NCBI RefSeq assembly: GCF_027942865.1
Contig: NC_134510.1
Coordinates: 23,925,209-23,989,208 of the forward strand
From: Odontesthes bonariensis
Taxonomy: Eukaryota > Chordata > Actinopteri > Atheriniformes > Atherinopsidae
Direction of reading: 5' to 3'
DNA: 64,000 bases
A program made the position numbers and the translations under genes. The notes beneath the pieces were generated by a model. It saw only the letters and a list, made by a program, of their open reading frames with translations, was not told where the DNA came from and ran no database searches. Shown here piece after piece: positions 32,156 to 45,000 of this stretch; position 1 is the first letter of the stretch; the number at the start of each line of letters is the position of its first letter.

Positions 32156-35109
32156 ATGGTGCTGACGATGCGTCCGCGATGGTGGATTTCCCTTTTGTGC
32201 GTCTATGCATTGATGCACGTCGGTCACCAGAGCAGCCCTGATGCCCAGAATGGTAACTGATGCTGTTTTGAATTTTACGTGCATCATTGTTGCTCAGATA
32301 CAGCATTAAATCCTGATCAAAACGCCAGTGTTTATGTTTTTTTCATCAGCCTTGGCTGCTTTATGAGCCATGTCTCTAATATGCACGCAGCCTAAAGGTG
32401 TTTCATGTGATCAAAGGAAATGGAACCGATCGACATTTCAGATAGCAATGTTTGCAATGCGTGTATTCCTTTCACTGCTGGTTTCCTCACGTAGGAACAG
32501 GCGGGTAATGAGGTCGGTGTTTTCTCTGTGTACAGGAGACGCCTTGTCGAGCTTGAAGGCTCTCCGAGATGCAGGCAGGTTTGTCGGGAAGGAGGACACG
32601 GTGCCTCTCCGCCTGCTCCACAGCAGGAACAATCACAGCCAGATCACACATGATGAGCTCAGCACCAGAGTTAAGGCCAGCCCCGGCTCCACGCAGGTAC
32701 ACGGTGTTTTCATGTTGTGAGGATGGAAAGAGGAGTGTCCGTATGGAGGATGTGCGCGGTGGAAAGATGCTTCTCATTGTTTACAGCTTCTTTATCTTTC
32801 ATCTGCTCATCTCCCCCGGTGCTCATCTTCAGGGAGAGGATTGAAATGAGTTGACAAATAGCAAAACGGAACACTAAAACATTTAGACTGAAGCAGGCCA
32901 CACATATTACACTGTGTGCAGCTATACTGTTTGGATCAATTCACCAAACAAGAAAAACAGAATAAAAATAGATCATCCAGGGATGCACAATATTGTATTT
33001 TTGTAGATTTTGCAGATTTCCAGCCAATTCTAAACGATTGCTGATGATAAAACAGATACATGTACCTAAAGCATTGATCCAATCTTGTGAAAATCCTAAA
33101 ATGATTCCCAAGCAGGGATACCGATGCCGAGATCTCATTTTAAAGCTTGTATCGGTCGATACCGATGACTTACCAATAATACCGTGCAACGCTACAAAGT
33201 TGCTTTAAAAATTTCTGCTTACTGCATGACTTCAGTGGTTGCAGTTTTCATTGAGGGTGCTTAATTAGTAAAGCATCAACAATGGTTCTGAGATCATTTG
33301 GGATAATTAATAAATTTAGTGATAACTTTAACCTCTCTGTCCTGCTGTTTGACCAATCTGCTCTTCATTAAACAGCATTTTGAAATAAAACGTGTTCACT
33401 AATGAGTGACTAGAAGCCTTCAGCCTGATTAATTTGCAAATTGAATCTAATCAGGTGCACAGGAGCAGTGCATGTATGGATACAAAAATCCAGGACAAGT
33501 TTGTTTTTAAGCTACTTAAGAAACACTATTAGAATTAGTTTATCCACCAGAGGGCACTGAAAACTATTTCTTACACAATAAAATGTCCAAATTGAACATT
33601 TAAAAAAAAAAAAACAACAAAACCCAGAATTTTTAATAACCAAATAAAGGTCTTGTTGTTTAAAAACACATGTAATCTTAACATAAGGAAAGTAGTCCAG
33701 TGTTACAGGTATGTTCTTTAAACTAAATAAAAAAATTAATAATGTATCAGTATTGGTCTCAGACATCCAGTAAATCATAACCTTTTCAGTTCCGCTAGCT
33801 CGGTATAGCTTTACACAAATGATCTCCAGGATATGTGTACTAAGAGGGTCAGACGAACCCAAATAATCCATAAATTTGTATTCGGATGAAAAATGGAGAC
33901 AAGCAGAGCTATTTTTTGTGCTGCTGGCTGGTGTTTGGATGGCAGGGCCTTTACACAGCAAGATATGGTGAAGTTGGCTCCGGATGTGTTAAACTTAAAT
34001 CAGTAATGTAGCAAATCCACGCAGAAAGAAAACCTCGTAGTCATTTGGTTACACCTTTGATAACCGATACCCTGCAATAAGTGTTGTGATCATGTAACTG
34101 TGTTCACCGAGTCAGTTCGGTGAAGCAGCAGGTCTGCTGGGTTCCTTTCAAGTGATGAGTCAATTAGCATGGTGCAAACTAGTCATGCGTCTTTAATTTG
34201 TGTGCCTTTGGGTCGTGTAGGTTAGCTTATTTAGGCCTCAGAATGGAGAGGGCTACAGATGGTAGTAGGCAGGGAGGTGTTAACCCTTTGTGTCTCCCAC
34301 ACCTCAGACACAGATGCAGCCCTATGGGTAAACAAGCTAACAGGAACCATCTGCCATCAGAGAGGATTTTAATAGTCTTGTTTTGAAACTGATACTAATC
34401 TCACGACAGGTTTGTTACACAGGCTTCTCTGAACTCTGTTTTAAAAGCAAGAGATTAATTTCTTAATGATGCCATAAATTCCCTAAGAACCTAATCTTTT
34501 CTTGTCATTATGGATTTTTAAGATCAGTATATTATTCCAGAGTTTTTAGCTAAAGTTAAGTGTTCGTAATATACTTCTCTTCATCTGTACTTTCTCTCAA
34601 AATGATAGAAAAGGCCATGACTTTTTGCTAAATTTTCAGTCACGTTACAGCTGTAGTCTATCTATCTCATTCTCAAAATGGATTGGGCCAGCTCACAGCT
34701 TTGGAAGAGCTTGCATGGAGGCAGTTAATACAGCCTGAGAGTTCAAATGGAGCTATAAAATGTACATTGCAAGTGAGGAAGCAATCAGGAGGGATAAGAG
34801 AGCTTTTTTTTATTTGATATGTGTTTTGAGTCGCCTGTTCTCCGGAGAGTTGAAATCTGTGATGTCACTTGTACAAAGTTTGATCAGTTATTGGCTGTTT
34901 TTAGATTAATGGCCTAAAAACAAATCTGTCAAATATTTCTTCAAATGTGTGACTCTCAGGAAGTTATTTATAGGCCTGGGTTGCATCGCCTATTTTCAGT
35001 CTCAGACTCTAACACGACTGAATGAGCAGCGGGCAGTTTAGCAAAGTGCTCATGTTTTGGTGGAAAAGCAAACATTTCATGTGAAATGTTTCTGAGCCTG
35101 TGTGTGTGC

Positions 35110-35148
<39 letters not shown>

Positions 35149-38100
35149 TTTTTTTTGTTTTTTTTTTTTTTTTTTTTTTATATGCCGGCGTCTCTGCACA
35201 GAGCACTGACAGCACTTACAATCATCCTCAGACAATCATAAGTGGAAAGTCAGGTCTGCTAAAGTCAGAAATCAATGAAGAAGAGTTAGTGGTGGTTTCT
35301 TAATATTGGTCCGGCTCTGTCAAGATGGGATGTGCCTTCATTAAGAACAGTTACTGGTATGTGCCAGATTAGATTTCATTGTAAGTGTGGGATTGCTATC
35401 TGTACATGCTCACACAGACACCCACACATCCTCTTAACTGCTCATATATGCATTGACCACGCACAGGCACACTCCAGCAAACAATAGAGTCTGTGGACAC
35501 TGGGGACATCATGGGTCATTCCTGGGTGAGCAGAGGGGCGCTTCCTAAAATGGAAACAAAAAACCCCCCAAAATACACCCTTCCTCCCCTTGTTGTCATT
35601 CAGACTCCGATCTATAATAAAGATGGCCTGTGGGCAAAACCAGAGGAGGAGGGGTGTGTTGTGTTTAAGGTCAGCGCTGGTTGGTCTTCTGAACCTGCAG
35701 GAATTATAGTTGGGAGTTCTCATTGACCCCAAGGGGCGTGTAATGGAGCCTGTACCATATGTGCCCAACACTTGGAATAAATCAGACCCTCCTCCACCCA
35801 AATCAGTCACTCTCATGGAGTCAGAAAAAGAGAGGATTATGTATTTCTGTATTTTGGGGCATACAAAACTGGTTGCCAGAGAAAAACATGGTAACTCTAA
35901 AAATGAACTGGTGCAGCATGGGTTAGAAATTTCTAAGAGTTAACTGTATTGTGAAACTACTTTGAACTACAGAAAACTACCTGGTGTGCTTAGAGATGAT
36001 TTATTGATTTCAATATTACGGAGTGAGTGCATTAAAGAAAGCTGAATTTATGACTTAATAGCTTAAGTATCACAGTCACATCCTTTGTAGAAATTTAGAT
36101 GAAAAAAAACTAATCTTGATGACTTAATGAAAACGGTCTTAATCTCACTGCTGATTTATGCTGTAAAGAACATGCAGTCATCCATCAGTGTAGATGAGAA
36201 CTGACCTAAGGGAATGCTAATGAGCTGAGCCATGAGTGTGATTATAGCTGCCTTTAGCTGTAGAAGATAACTTGTCCTCTGCATTTTTTTAGGTGGACCA
36301 CGTGGCCCAAGCAAGCTTTCAAGTTGACGCTTTTGGAAGAAACTTCATTTTGGATGTGGAACTGAATCGGTGAATATTACATTCTTAAATCTGCTTGTTT
36401 AGCTGTGTCACAAGCTTCTTAAGTGAATATAGTCTCTGTATTTCTATGTGTCTCTTTGTTTGTAGGTTGATCTCTTAATTGCTGTTATATCTCCTCTAGC
36501 GTATATCTGTGACTAGCTGATAACGCAGTGATCTGTGTGAGTGTAAGTGGCTTCATTTTCCCTGAAAACTTTAATGTCAACTTGCTTCTTGAAATAATCT
36601 TGAAATTTTTTAATTTTTTTTTCAATTGGCACAAACAACACTTTGAGTAGAAATTAACTTTATGTTCTCGTTCGGTGTGAATCCCTACAGCTTATACTGC
36701 ACATTAAACTCGTGCTTAGCTCAGCCTTTCACTAAAGTTAGTCACTGTTGTGCAACTGGACTGAAGTCATACTTTCCTGCTCCCTGTCGTGGTGTTACCG
36801 CCTGTTTTTGGGAACGCTTTGTGCACATAAATAACTACTGTTGGTGTGTGCCAAAGCAGGCTGTTCTATGGTGAATGACTGCGCTGTATACGTGTCTCTG
36901 CATGAGTGCGTTTGTATGTCTGCAGCAGTTCGGTTATTGTGTGTTTGAGTGTGTGCGTGTGATTTAGCGGTTCATCATAATAGGAAGTGATTTACGGTAC
37001 AGGTTGAAATGCTGCCCTGTCAGACACAGATATTGATCACCGCTGTGCTGATGGAAAGTGAGCTCCTCTCACTCCTTATTTCCTCTGTCCCTCTCCTCCA
37101 CCCCCTTACTCTCTCTGCCTCCACCTTTTTCCTTCACCTTTATGCCACAGTCTCCTCTAAAACTGTTTCTGCGTCTTTCTGCGTCACTCTTTCCTGCCCC
37201 CCCCAAAAAAAGGAAAAAACAAAAGCAGGAAGAGTGAACTTGGCACACACATACAGTGATGCTCCCTGCATGCTTATCACAGCAGAAATCACTCCCCTGC
37301 TGAGTAAAATGGTACATCACAGGAATTTCCCAGGTTTAGAGGATATGTTTCTGTAAAGCCTGCAGCTCACTGCGTGATGCATCGGCCCGTCACAGGTATG
37401 GATGTGTCACACGCACAGATGTGCATCAACACTTGGTTGGACCGTTTAATGCGGAGTGATTATTAATTTGTGACACACCGTGTGATTACAGCTATATCAT
37501 CTCAAGTGGGTGAGCTGAAAAATATCCATAAGAGTGTAAGCTGAAAGAAAATACAAAAATATTTTGACAAAAAACTTTATTTAAAGCAGACCTTCACTTC
37601 TAAATAATTGTTTTGAATAACTTAGAAGTGATGTGGACATTTTGGAGCGAAGCCTTGATTGGATAAAAGTAAATTCCCTGCTGGTTATGTTGTGATACAG
37701 ACTTTGGGATGCATCTGCGTGGAGCCTGTGGTGAATTTACAACCTCATGAGCAATACGACAGGAATAAGCAATTGCAGTTTTATAAAATATGCAAAGTGT
37801 TTTGAATTAAAAACAGAACGCTGCGTTGTGTAGATATCCTGTCAAATCATAAACAAGGAACCATGGATGTTCCTGAGCAAACTCTAATTTATGCTAGCTA
37901 ATATTTTAGCGGTATCACAAGGCAGGGGCCATCAATTTAAAAATGATCTGAGCGTTGTGTATCCCAAGAACTCGAGTTTTCTTTTTTGAAGCTCAGCATC
38001 TTTTGTCAAGCAAACGAAAGGGAAACGCACCGTCAGGAACGATCTTATGTGCATGTTTAAATGAGTCTGGCAGTGAGCTGCAAATACTAAAGGGTGAATT

Positions 38101-41100
38101 AGCCTCTAAGCAAACAGCCAGACAACTTTGCGCAACTCTAATTAAGAATAGGAGACAGAGATAAATGCAGTTTAACATTGCTGTGCTAAAAATCTGGATA
38201 CTGTGTGCAGAACTGAAGTGATTAGTTGCTTTCGGCTGGCAAAGAGAATGAAAACTAATCAACTGGTTTGTTAATCGGTCACGTAAACGCCCCTTTTTTG
38301 AGCTGTTGTAGCTTCTCAGTTGCAGGATAATCTGATGTATGATAGTGAACTGTTCAGGTTTTATTCGGTCGGTTCGTTAGTATAGGTGATTCGATTTTTT
38401 TTTTTTTTTTTAAAGACTTGTAATGTATTATCTTGTAATCTGTTGAACCAAAATAAGAAAATTGGCCCATTTCAGCATCATTGGTGGATGTGAGGGACTT
38501 CTGTCTGTGTCCTAGTCCTAATTGTCCGTCCCTCGTGAAGAAAGATCTTCAGTTTCTCTCTGCGTCTCACTGTCTGCACCTGAGATTTGTCCTCCTGCTG
38601 CTCTCAACCCTCCTGTCCTCTGTCTGTCCTCCTCTTCCTCACTCAGCTGTGAAGTCATCCCCGCTTCACAGCCACACTGATTTTGTTTACAGATAGCTTT
38701 CATTCCAGACAGAGTGAACCTAGATGATGGGGCTGTGTGGGCGCAGAAGTGGGAGTTGTTTCAGCTGAATGGGCCATCACTGCGTTCTGGCTACCAGAAA
38801 CAAAGCCTGGTTCTTTCTGTTTGATCAATGAGTGACACTGCTGCTGTGTGTTTTTGTTTTATTTGATAGCTGCCATGAGCACACAACAGAGATATCTGTT
38901 TTTCAGTGTTGGTTTTGTCTCAAGTGCTGCATTACATAGTATTATTATCATTTCTCTTTCTTTGCCTGGAGTTGGTGTTTAGCCTTACACTGTGAATAAT
39001 GCAAGTGTAGGCGTTTTGTTACAAAGGTATATGCCTGTGCCTCTTGGACACATGTTAGTTGTAAATATAGTTTTCTTCCTTTCAGATGAGAACATTTGTC
39101 AGTGGATCACTTTGGTTCAGACTTAAATAATATTGGATGGTTACCATTAAATCTTGTACAGACATTCAGGGTTCCAAAAGGATGATTCCTCTACTGGTGA
39201 TCCCCCAACTTTTTGCTTGTTTATTTGCTTTTGATTATCACTAAAAACCTGATGAGATAATTATGTTCCCACCTTTCTCAGCTGTGTTTTGTGTCTTTAA
39301 ACTAACCATATATTTTGGAGCATTTAGACCAACAATAATAATGTACATTCATTTAAGCCCTACCTATGTACGTTTTAACACCTAAAGAAAGAAATCACAA
39401 CTGAAAGGGAAAAGTTAAAAAGTGCAATAATTGTGAAAGAGTGGAGTCTAATATTTTGCATAATGGCCTATAGATTGGTACCTTCCAGCCGTCCTTCCTT
39501 CCCCCTTACTCTAGCGGGACGCTGATAGTGTCATAAAATAGGAACATTAATGGAAACGTGGAACGTTGCCGTGCTGAAGATCAAAATTTAAGCTGCATCT
39601 GTGTAGGGAGCAGAGTGAGGTGAATGTAGTTATCATACCATTTAGGAGGCTTTATTGTAAAAGCATTTTGCTAAGTGGTCCTTCCCAGTTATGTCACCTT
39701 CTGCCATAAGAGCAGGTTGTGAGTGCTGACTCCTGCCTCACGTATCCACTAACATGGCCAAAGAGTCTAGTACTTTAACTTTGGTTCATCATTGCTGCCT
39801 ATTTTTTCCCCATATACGCCCATACATATATATATATTTATATATTACATGCTCATATTATCTGCTTTCAAAGGAAAATGGTTTCCTTGCCTTGATAATT
39901 CTTTTCACTTGATCATCCTTTTCAGGGTCTTTTTATCCCACATATCGCATTGTGCACTGTGCAAGGAGGTTGAGAGGTTACTCCTCTGTCACGACTCCAA
40001 CATATTTTGTTTACACAAGAAATGTCCATGGCTTATATAATGAAATTAATTAAGTATATAAATGTGTGCTGTAGTTGTTGGCTCTTTCATTGCTAACGAG
40101 ATGTATTGACACGGACCACCCATCTGAAGTGAAGAGGGGGTCGGAGGGCCGTTGGGTCTTTGTCTCCCTCAACTCCTCCATCTCAGCCTCGGCCTGCAAT
40201 TTGCCATTCATGGAACGGGAGCAAGCCGGAATGGTGCTCAGGGTTGGGGGGTGGGGTCACCTCCATTTTTTTTTTATTTTATTTTTTTTTTAAATCATCC
40301 ACATCTCAAACACACACACACAGAGACACACACACACACCCGTGCAAAGACGCACATCGCCACCCTTGATTACCCCACACCCCTTTTCCATTCAACTCTG
40401 CCTCCACTCCCCCTTTACCCCGCCCCTCCCACCTGCTCTAGCTGAATAATAGATGGTGCTGTAACATTAAAGGGGAGTATGCTTACGTGTGTGCATCATA
40501 GCTTTGTTGCCTTTTCCATCGTGTGTGATGAGAATGAAAAATGTTTGACTGGTGTACAATGTTACAGTTTAAACCGCAGAATTTTCACTACACTTTTAGG
40601 ACTTGATTGCAGCACCTCAGCATTTTTTCTTTTTACTTTAAAAAACACTTTTGTCGAGTAAACGGTAAAAAAGCTGCTCTCATTCTGCCTGTCAGAATTA
40701 TTACATAAACATATGATTCAGATCGTTTTAGATAAATGATGAATGATGTCAGGATACTTACCTTGATAAAGAAAACCTTGCTTGTCATCCTGCTAAGTGA
40801 GGAGCTCTCTCCATGAAGGAAACTACAAAGAAAAGATTTTTACAAGAACAAACATAAACAAACAAACAAAAATGCTCAATAAATGAAGCATATTACACCA
40901 TCCTCGAACACTTGGCTGTGTAATGGCATGGACACGCATTATTTTGATCGCACGGCAGCGCAAGTTTTTTTTATTTTTTTTTATTGATGATTTTACACGG
41001 GATGGAAACGGCACAATGAATCCAGTGTACAGGGACCTACTCTCTGTTCAGATTCAGCCTAATGCACTAAAGCTGAATAGACATTGTTTCACAGTACGGA

Positions 41101-41965
41101 TGAATGATGACCCAAAACGTACTGAAAAAGCAACCCTGGCCATGTAGTGGGGTAAAGAGGTGAAGTATTCGGCTGAGTCAGTCTCTGTTTCCCAAGCAGT
41201 TTGCGCTGCATTTTCCTGGCTGATGACAAAACTAAAAGTAGATACAGAAGTTAAAGACGGCTTCAGTAATGTCCTGGCAGTGCGCCACAAAGGACACTCG
41301 GTCTTCGATTACGGCCATGGGAGTTTCAACAAAACAGTGAAACAAAAGAATTGTAACTTGAATATAGTTTTGGAACCCCTAAAATAACAATAATTTGTTA
41401 TTCGTTATTTATATTTATGGATCTCACAGAGGGTGTTTAACTGCATGAGGAAAACTGGATAAAGAGTGTAAGATGGTGGTTATGTCTGCGTGAGTTATAA
41501 TTCTTATGCGAGTAATTCGTATGACAATTTATGAGTGCAGACAAAGCGAAGAACAGGTGGGCAGATCCAACTGGGACTGGAGAGTTTCATAAGCTCTCCG
41601 GTGTTATGAAACAGCTGCAGCATAAAGATCCAGGAAGCTTCTCCCTCTCCTCATGTTGACCCTGACAGACACTCAGAGCCTTGTTATTTCTACAACTGTG
41701 TTGTGTCATCTTTCCCTGCATGCAGACAAATTCTTTAAGCTAATGTGGAGAGTCAATTACTGGCAATGCTAAATGCATTTTTCATCTATGTGAAGGCTGT
41801 GCGTGACAGTGTTGGTTGGAAGGAGCCTGGATGGGATGGCGCTCTGATATAATCACAGGGTCTTTCTCGATGCCTGTGTGAAGCGAGATGCTAACCAAAC
41901 ATCCCATGGTTCAGTGGTTTGATGAATGTGTAAATACATGTTGGTGCATCTGGGCTTTCCTGGTA

Positions 41966-42018
<53 letters not shown>

Positions 42019-45000
42019 CCCTGAAAAGCTGCTGCTGCCGACTCATGGTGCGTATCGTCTCGTTGGGTCTCAGGTGCAGCAGAGGCAGTGTTGTCTTAAT
42101 TAGAGATAACAAGAATGGATCGAAAGACATGAGGCTCAGTTGGAGAGAGGAAGGATCAATACTTGAGAGAGAGGAGGAAAATTAATAGAACACGACAAAC
42201 AAAGAAAGGCAAATAGCTTGTTTGTGTCTTTGTTTTCGTGTCACCCGGTCACGTTTGGGATGTTAAATCTGGTGAGGAGATTTGGGTTGACTTTAAAGGA
42301 GCAGAAAGCAGCGACATTTAAATTTTTAAATTTTTTTTTAATAAAATATAGAAATTGACACACAAATGATCTGTCTTTTATAGTTTTAATACTCATCAGC
42401 GTGTTAGCTAATTTGCCAAAAAGGAGAGGTTATAACAACCGCCGGGTCATGCCTCAACATCTACAAAGTTTTCATTTTGGGCCATTTTTCAGGATGCAAA
42501 GCTGCAACTTGATCATAAAACTCTAATTTTAGATACTTTAAATCACACAGATAAACGGGGATCCTCCCAATTAAAACTGCCCCATAAAACAGGTGGTGAA
42601 AAAGCTCTGCATTGGACTTGAGTCCTGGACCACAAAGCTCAATGTTGACGCATCTCTTTTTGCAGGTTCAACTTCCTGGAAAAGAAGAGTAAAATATGAG
42701 ACGCGTCTCGTCTTCCCCCACTTTCAAATCCATTTGGTCAAACTGTGATCCCATTTACTCATATATTTGATAACTTACTGCCTGCAATTTCCTGGATAAC
42801 TTCACTTTAAAGGTCAATTTCACTGACCGGCTGTGGTAGATAACTAGATACTCATGAGCCTTGGTAGCTGGAAGCAAAATGTATTTCAAATTCAAAGTTA
42901 ATTCAAGTGATTATTAACAAAACACCTTAGTTCTGTGATGAGATGAAAATGGGTGGTGTAGATGATTAATTAAATGATGTCCATATGCTTTTTTTTTGTT
43001 TCTTCTTCATAAAACAGGATATATTTGATATCACTTTAGGAACTATTTGTGTTGATGATTCATCTGGAAGAACTTTTTTCCCTTTTTTAGTTTGGCAGTG
43101 CTCTAAATGTCATCCCAGATTGTCTTTGTGGGATTTGACTGCTGGCGCTGTAGACTTTTACCCAACAATTATCTCTTGTTCATTTGTCGAACAAATATAT
43201 GGATCAAAATGCCTCTCAGCTGATGTCATCTTCATCACGACTTCGAGTGGACTTTGTGAAACTGCCGTTTGATCTCTAAAATGTGAGCAGACGTGGACCG
43301 TGAAAGATGCTGACGTTGTTATCAGTGTGTGTGCCGAAACTGCGCATCTGTGCCTGTATAATGTGTTTGTCGCTTGCCCGTACATGTGGATGCACCTTCT
43401 ATCTCCACATTTACGTGATTTAATGCTCTCTCAGGTTCCATTCCAGGATAATTCATCCCCCAACCATGTCTCGCTCACTACATCCTGACATTGATACAGC
43501 CCAGCTCTGATCCTCTCCTCCTTTTCCACTTTCATCTCTTCCTCCGTTCCCAGGTCTGTCCTTTATTGCAAAGAGGCGTGCTCTGATTTACTGCAAACTT
43601 AATGAGAAAACAGAGAGAAAGGAAGTGTGTGAGAGGAAAGGAGGGGAAGAAAGGAAGAGTGAGAGGAAGACCGTTAGGGGAAGAGAGAAAGAATAGGACA
43701 GAGAAAAATGTGAGGAAGTCCTTCACACACCCTTGAATCTTTGTAGGTGGGCTGAGTAAGTGTAGGATATATGAAGAGAAATGGAGTGTGCGTGATAAAA
43801 GAAAGTACTTGTGTTATCAGATCACACCCACACCCCCACACACACACTTATGCTCATAACTTTAGCTGTTGCAGGGGGAATTATGTGTGTCTGTAAGCCA
43901 GTGTAAAGCTCACAAATGGTATATTACAGATCGTGTTTGCTAAGAGGCCTGTTGTCACACCAAGGACTCTGTATATGAGTCTGCTCTTGTGTATAAGGCA
44001 GTGAGAGCTTGTTTACAGTGTGTTTCATATGTATAGAGGGAAGCTGGGTTGAGGTAGAATGACTAATAGGAGCAGCGAGGTTTGTATGGGGCTTCCACAT
44101 CAAATTTAAGCATTTCATCCTAAAGTTGTAATGTAAATAAATGAATGATTGTATCAAACCTCAATAGACAAAGTGAAAAATATCAATGTTTCTGTACTGC
44201 TAGTGGAAATCTAGGTTTAGTTAAATCATTCAGATCAATTCTCAAAGGAATATTAAAAAATATCCAGAAAACCTCACCCAGTAATTGGTGAGATATTTCA
44301 GGCTGGATGGTGATGGATAGAGTAATATCCTAACAGTGCCTTTCCACCAAGCTGACTTATTACACGAACAAGTCCTTTAAGGGTAGGGTTTGTGTTAAAG
44401 ACATGAAGGGTATATCCTTACGATGCTGTCATCTCCTTCCTTATCTCCTTATATTTCTTTATTTGCCCCCCTTTCTGTCTCTCCCGTCTCGAGCCGTCTC
44501 ACTTGGTGAGGAGGATTAGTGAAGACAAAGAGAGATCTCGAAGCTGACGCTCGCTGAAGACAGAAACACGAGGAAGACTGTTGTTCTCTCAGCATGAAAA
44601 CATAGTAATGCCTCTCTAAACTCTCTGTGTCTCATAGCTTACTGCTTCTCTTTTGTCATGCTGAATTGAAAATAATTTCATGTCGTTTTTACTATCGAAA
44701 GATTAACTGTTTAACAGAATTTACAATCCCAAAAAATTATTTTGGAGACCAAAGTTGCCAACAACCAACTCGTATAAGGATGCATTTAAAGACATGAGAG
44801 CCATCAGGGCAGGATATCTTCGTCCCAAGTCCACAGCTCTCCTGGATCCTGTCTCTTTGTCTCTTTTAACCCTCTTATCTTGGCATGGAGTTCACTACCC
44901 ATCCACATTTGTCACTGGTAGACCAACATGTTCTCCTCAGTGCCCATAACATCCCCGCTACTGCATGATTCTGGAGTTATCTCGGTTTAGCTTGTTTTTT

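Larger units (their letters stand above)
32697..36292 (+). other. adam22 intron 2
   Basis: A 3.6 kb intron. It contains a decayed hAT-like piece near 32978-33195, a TG repeat with a T-run at 35099-35179, and otherwise AT-rich sequence. Open frames here have no family resemblance. Confidence 0.75.

Noticed and set aside
32370..32844. Several overlapping open frames on both strands around 32.4-32.8 kb
   Set aside because: They are shadows or read-through of adam22 exon 2 (32536-32696).
41160..41387. 75-codon open frame in adam22 intron 3
   Set aside because: No domain or homologue recognised, no splice context, and length within chance expectation for AT-rich DNA.
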